The position numbers were made by a program, and so were the translations under genes. Below, piece after piece: positions 62,140 to 64,000 of a DNA stretch of 64,000 nt (position 1 is the first letter of the stretch; each line of letters starts with the position of its first letter). The notes beneath the pieces were generated by a model. It did not search any database. It worked only from the letters and a program-made list of their open reading frames with translations, and was not told where the DNA came from. This stretch comes from Glaciecola sp. XM2 (GTDB lineage Bacteria; Pseudomonadota; Gammaproteobacteria; Enterobacterales; Alteromonadaceae), in NCBI RefSeq assembly GCF_018595715.1, contig NZ_JAHEOJ010000013.1, positions 31,679-95,678 of the forward strand. The letters are read 5' to 3'.

Positions 62140-62358
62140 ATGTCTGCAGAACGCGCGTTAACCGCCTTTGCTGGGTTTATGATCTTATTATCGCTTGCCC
62201 TTACCGTTTGGGTACACCCTAATTTTATTTGGTTTACCGCTTTTATTGGGGCCAATTTATTCCAACAAAGCTTTACTGGGTTTTGCCCAGCAACCATTAT
62301 ATTGCGCAAAGTGTTTGGGTTTAAAACCGAAAAAGAGTTGGCGATTGGCAAATCATAA
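62140..62358 (+). CDS. DUF2892-family small membrane protein
   Basis: A 72-residue two-helix membrane protein. The GANLFQQSFTGFCPATIILRKVFG stretch, with a Cys following the second helix, is the DUF2892/YgaP-like signature. GAGAGGAAA lies before the ATG. The family is often found with sulfur or lipid-related transport genes. It ends the four-gene operon, before a hairpin. Confidence 0.88.
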   Translation: MSAERALTAFAGFMILLSLALTVWVHPNFIWFTAFIGANLFQQSFTGFCPATIILRKVFGFKTEKELAIGKS

Positions 62359-62382
62359 CAATCGTGATTAGAGGTGATATAA

Positions 62383-62413
62383 CGAGTGTATTTGTAATCA
62401 CCAAATACACTCG
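62383..62413 (+). terminator. Perfect 12-bp hairpin, operon terminator
   Basis: CGAGTGTATTTG (62383-62394) pairs perfectly with CAAATACACTCG (62402-62413) around a 7-base loop, followed by CCTTTAA. It lies 25 bases after the DUF2892 stop and 20 bases before the insertion sequence boundary. The T-tract is weak. Confidence 0.65.
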
Positions 62414-62444
62414 CCTTTAACTTACATGTTGGTATGACTCCCTT

Positions 62445-62730
62445 TGTCAAGTTTGACAAAACAATCCTGTGACATTCTTTCGGTCCATAAGATATTTAAA
62501 AATTAAGCTAACGCATCAGATGAGGCAGTATTGTCGTCGGTTTACATGCTGGTATCCGTAGGTTACTTATTTTTCAATAAGCAGAGCTGACCTTACTTTT
62601 TCCGCCGCAGTGCCTTCTCATCACTCTATGTTCGTGGGTCAAAAACGTGTTGTTTATTGCCTTCCTAACACCCTCGGAGGTTGCACCACATCCGCGGCCT
62701 GATCTAAATGCGCTAGCTTAAAACTCTTTA
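62445..62730 (-). ncRNA. Candidate IS1111 guide (bridge/seek) RNA region
   Basis: The 286 bases between the transposase stop and the left inverted repeat hold no gene. Elements of the IS1111 group encode a structured guide RNA downstream of the recombinase. A hairpin TTTGTCAA-GT-TTGACAAA (62443-62460) lies at the end of the region. The precise RNA boundaries cannot be set by eye. Confidence 0.45.
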
Positions 62731-63885
62731 TCATGCTGGCACTCTACTAGTGCGCAATTTTGGATTGACCGGTGTGAGTACCACTTCTTTGGTAATCGCC
62801 CATATGTAAGCCGCCATCTCCCTGGCAATCGCTGCAATGATTAAATTGTAGTGTTTGCCCTGCTTACTCATGCGTTGATAGCGCTTGCACAATCGTAGTT
62901 GCGCCTTCCAAGCAATGTCCAAAATATCTTTGGGTAAGCACTCTTGTCGCTTTTGTAACTCGGTAGAGATATTAGCGGCGAATCGGTAACTATGAGCGCC
63001 TTCGATAAGTAATCGTCGTGCACGGCCATTACCTGTTTTGGTAATGGCCCCAATACGGCGTTTACCACCAGAGGAATGTTCTGAGGGCACCAGACCTAAA
63101 TAACTCATTAGCTTTCTTGGGTGGTCAAAGCGGGTTAAATCACCCAGCTCAGCCACTACACCAACAGCAACCAATAGTCTTACTCCTCGCATAGATTGAA
63201 TCGCCTTGACCACAGGATAATAGCGCCACTGACGTACTTGATGTTCAAGTTCATTATCGAGTCGCTCTAAGCGCTGTATTCGTTCAGTGATGGTTTGAAT
63301 GTATTCTTGTAACACGATGTGCTGTGCAGGATGCGGCAGTACCATTTCAGTGAGCCAACGAAGGTGTTTCTTAGACCAGTTAGCCACTCCGTCGTAGTGA
63401 ATATTGTTTCGCAGCAAAAGTGCCTTTAATTGGTACTTTGCATCCTTTAAATCTTTCATGGCTGTTTCACGGCCACGAGATAAATCACGTACAGCCTCAT
63501 CTTCCGGCTCGGGGACATAGATGGGGGATAGATCTTCAGATTTTAGTAATTTCACGAGCTTAAGTGCATCGCGTCTATCGGTCTTTATTTTATCACCAGG
63601 CTTTTTAGGAATGAGTGACGGCGCTACCACATAACAACAATGACCTAAGCTGGTGATAAACCGATAAATCCAATAGCCACAAGGGCCTGCTTCGTAAACA
63701 AAGTGCAGAGTTGCGTTTGGGTATTTGGATTCAAACTGACGCACAAGCTTTTTCACGCTTACTTTTGAAGAGGCTATGCGTCCCATATGAACCGGTGCTT
63801 TCCCTCTACCATCTTCGCAATACGCCACTTCGTGAAATTCTTTATGAGTATCCAATCCAATAAAAATTATGCTATGTTTATTCAT
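62731..63885 (-). CDS. IS110-family DEDD transposase/recombinase
   Basis: A 384-residue transposase. The ATG at 63885 is preceded by GGAGA and gives MNKHSIIFIGLDTHKEFHEV; an upstream in-frame start would add 12 residues. The N-terminal RuvC-like domain has the Asp of GLDTHKEF, the Glu in YEAGPCGYWIYR and DRRDALKLVKLL. The C-terminal Transposase_20 domain includes SMRGVRLLVAVGVVAELGD, YLGLVPSEHSSGGKRR and the catalytic-Ser-type region GNGRARRLLIEGA. Both domains look intact, so the element may be active. Confidence 0.95.
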   Translation of the reverse strand: MNKHSIIFIGLDTHKEFHEVAYCEDGRGKAPVHMGRIASSKVSVKKLVRQFESKYPNATLHFVYEAGPCGYWIYRFITSLGHCCYVVAPSLIPKKPGDKIKTDRRDALKLVKLLKSEDLSPIYVPEPEDEAVRDLSRGRETAMKDLKDAKYQLKALLLRNNIHYDGVANWSKKHLRWLTEMVLPHPAQHIVLQEYIQTITERIQRLERLDNELEHQVRQWRYYPVVKAIQSMRGVRLLVAVGVVAELGDLTRFDHPRKLMSYLGLVPSEHSSGGKRRIGAITKTGNGRARRLLIEGAHSYRFAANISTELQKRQECLPKDILDIAWKAQLRLCKRYQRMSKQGKHYNLIIAAIAREMAAYIWAITKEVVLTPVNPKLRTSRVPA

Positions 63886-63973
63886 GCTAGTCTCCAAATT
63901 TATATAATGTTTAATCGACAATTATTTATGGCACTGGCTATTGTAGCTAACCCACGAAAATGCGGAGACTAGC
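63886..63973. repeat. 10-bp inverted repeat upstream of the transposase
   Basis: GCTAGTCTCC (63886-63895), overlapping the transposase ribosome binding site, recurs exactly inverted as GGAGACTAGC (63964-63973) near the right end. Pairing in the mRNA would hide the transposase ribosome binding site, which could limit expression unless transcription starts inside the element. Confidence 0.6.
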
Positions 63974-64000
63974 ACTTTTGAAGGGAGTCATAATGTCTAT

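Larger units (their letters stand above)
62433..63992 (-). mobile_element. IS110/IS1111-type insertion sequence
   Basis: About 1.56 kb bounded by the 12-bp perfect inverted repeats TATGACTCCCTT (62433-62444) and AAGGGAGTCATA (63981-63992). It carries one DEDD transposase, about 95 bases upstream of it and about 290 bases downstream. Short (sub)terminal inverted repeats and a long 3' non-coding end are typical of the IS1111 subgroup. The true tips may lie a few bases outside the repeats. No target duplication is apparent, as expected for this family. Confidence 0.85.

Noticed and set aside
1..64000. CRISPR arrays, tRNA or rRNA genes, prophage modules
   Set aside because: I saw no regularly spaced repeats, no cloverleaf-type tRNA sequence, no rRNA segment and no phage structural genes on either strand.

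Overview
The window looks like chromosomal DNA of a marine gammaproteobacterium of the Alteromonadales type (Alteromonas/Glaciecola/Aestuariibacter-like). The grounds are the protein families present: TatC, TonB-dependent receptor with secreted hydrolases, PEP-CTERM-like surface proteins, a thermostable-hemolysin family protein, a sigma-54 regulator joined to a MacB-type ABC transporter, and an IS110-type insertion sequence. The moderately AT-rich composition fits too. This placement is inferred from family content, not from a marker gene.

Layout. 1-6.8 kb: tatC, a sorting-signal protein, a secreted penicillin-acylase-family enzyme, a small XRE regulator/membrane-protein pair divergent from a secreted Sel1-like protein, and a truncated ADP-ribosylglycohydrolase. 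7.0-15.2 kb: eleven co-directional genes that overlap or nearly touch, forming one apparent operon. In order they are a thermostable-hemolysin family protein, an AMP-forming ligase, a heme-oxygenase-like diiron protein, an SDR, a TPR protein, an OmpR-type regulator and sensor kinase, a cupredoxin, an FTR1-like membrane protein and an outer-membrane protein. A PmrA/QseB-type box lies in the promoter. 15.4-21.3 kb: housekeeping and envelope genes (DUF2891 protein, permease with thioredoxin-like partner and an overlooked 49-residue protein, OmpA-like lipoprotein, threonine-aldolase-like enzyme). 21.3-27.0 kb: a LuxR-type membrane regulator divergent from a heavy-metal-type RND efflux operon ending in a DUF3240 protein.

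27-37.6 kb is a mixed accessory stretch: esterase lipoprotein, SixA-like phosphatase, a large coiled-coil membrane protein, a polytopic sensor-like membrane protein with a decayed copy of its 3' end nearby, a frameshifted membrane protein, a secreted amidase, and a PadR regulator with a small membrane protein. 37.7-45.3 kb is a minus-strand operon: a 29-residue membrane peptide, an HlyD-type adaptor, a MacB-type ATPase, two FtsX-type permeases, a sigma-54 response regulator and a sensor kinase. It is preceded by a -24/-12 promoter and two near-identical palindromes placed like enhancer sites. 45.4-54.9 kb holds a YfcC-type transporter, a TonB-dependent receptor, a secreted cyanophycinase, a PEP-CTERM-like protein and a secreted amidohydrolase, which may together use an Arg-rich polymer. 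55-62.4 kb: an SDR, a DUF418 protein and a four-gene RND(MMPL)/LolA-like/outer-membrane-barrel operon. 62.4-64 kb is an IS110/IS1111-type element with 12-bp inverted repeats and a long non-coding 3' end that may carry its guide RNA.

The most interesting parts are the 7-15 kb operon (a possible undescribed small-molecule pathway under its own two-component system) and the sigma-54-controlled ABC operon with a peptide-sized first gene.
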